The notes under the pieces: model-generated
The model's input: only the letters and a program-made list of their open reading frames with translations
The model's database searches: none
What the model was told of the DNA's origin: nothing
Assembly (NCBI GenBank): GCA_964558665.1
Contig: CAZLFA010000065.1
Coordinates: 1 to 22,215 of the forward strand
Origin: CAZLFA01 sp964558665
Lineage (GTDB): Bacteria; Desulfobacterota; Syntrophia; Syntrophales; PHBD01
Direction of reading: 5' to 3'
Length of the DNA stretch: 22,215 nucleotides
Part shown: positions 22,203 through 22,215 of the stretch, in pieces
How the letters are laid out: every line of letters starts with the position of its first letter
How positions within the stretch are numbered: the first letter of the stretch is position 1
Made by a program: the position numbers and the translations under genes

Positions 22203-22215
22203 CCTGCCGAAGGCA

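Overview
The window looks like chromosome from a Gram-negative, flagellated, environmental bacterium, most likely of the former Deltaproteobacteria (Desulfobacterota; a Syntrophus/Smithella-like lineage is my guess). The grounds are lipid A/LPS genes (kdsB, a PlsC-like acyltransferase), a flagellar hook-cap gene, very large multi-PAS hybrid kinases, and dispersed palindromic intergenic repeats. The taxonomic call is inference.

Layout. (1) 1-1707: the 3' end of a polymorphic toxin with a PD-(D/E)xK-type nuclease tip, then a putative immunity gene and a clear rho-independent terminator. (2) 1853-9723, all minus strand: an envelope/housekeeping cluster read pgpA, cinA, thpR, kdsB, acyltransferase, ileS, lspA. 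The cinA-thpR and thpR-kdsB pairs overlap and are probably translationally coupled. A 222-bp nested palindromic, MITE-like element separates pgpA from cinA, and a palindromic repeat plus terminator separates ileS from lspA. (3) 9997-14838, plus strand: an exported PstS-like binding protein followed by a 1279-aa soluble hybrid kinase with seven PAS domains. (4) 14843-16993, minus strand: a second hybrid kinase (two PAS domains), convergent with the first and only 4 bp from it. (5) 17428-19073, minus strand: a seven-EF-hand protein and FlgD in one short operon without other flagellar genes. (6) 19474-21638, plus strand: a CpxR/CpxA-like two-component pair, divergent from the EF-hand-flgD operon. 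(7) 21763 to the end: an AT-rich orphan gene with an unresolved start, and palindromes.

The most interesting signal is the 400-bp divergent region 19074-19473. It carries two CpxR-type boxes (GTAAA-N5-GTAAA on the minus strand, one perfect and one with a single mismatch) sharing the same 5-bp spacer. The perfect box overlaps the -35 of a plausible promoter for the regulator. A sigma54-like GG-N10-GC element faces the EF-hand gene. This recalls the E. coli cpxP/cpxRA arrangement, but with a calcium-binding EF-hand protein and a flagellar hook cap in the place of CpxP. The left-edge toxin/immunity pair and the AT-rich right edge suggest accessory DNA flanking a conserved core.
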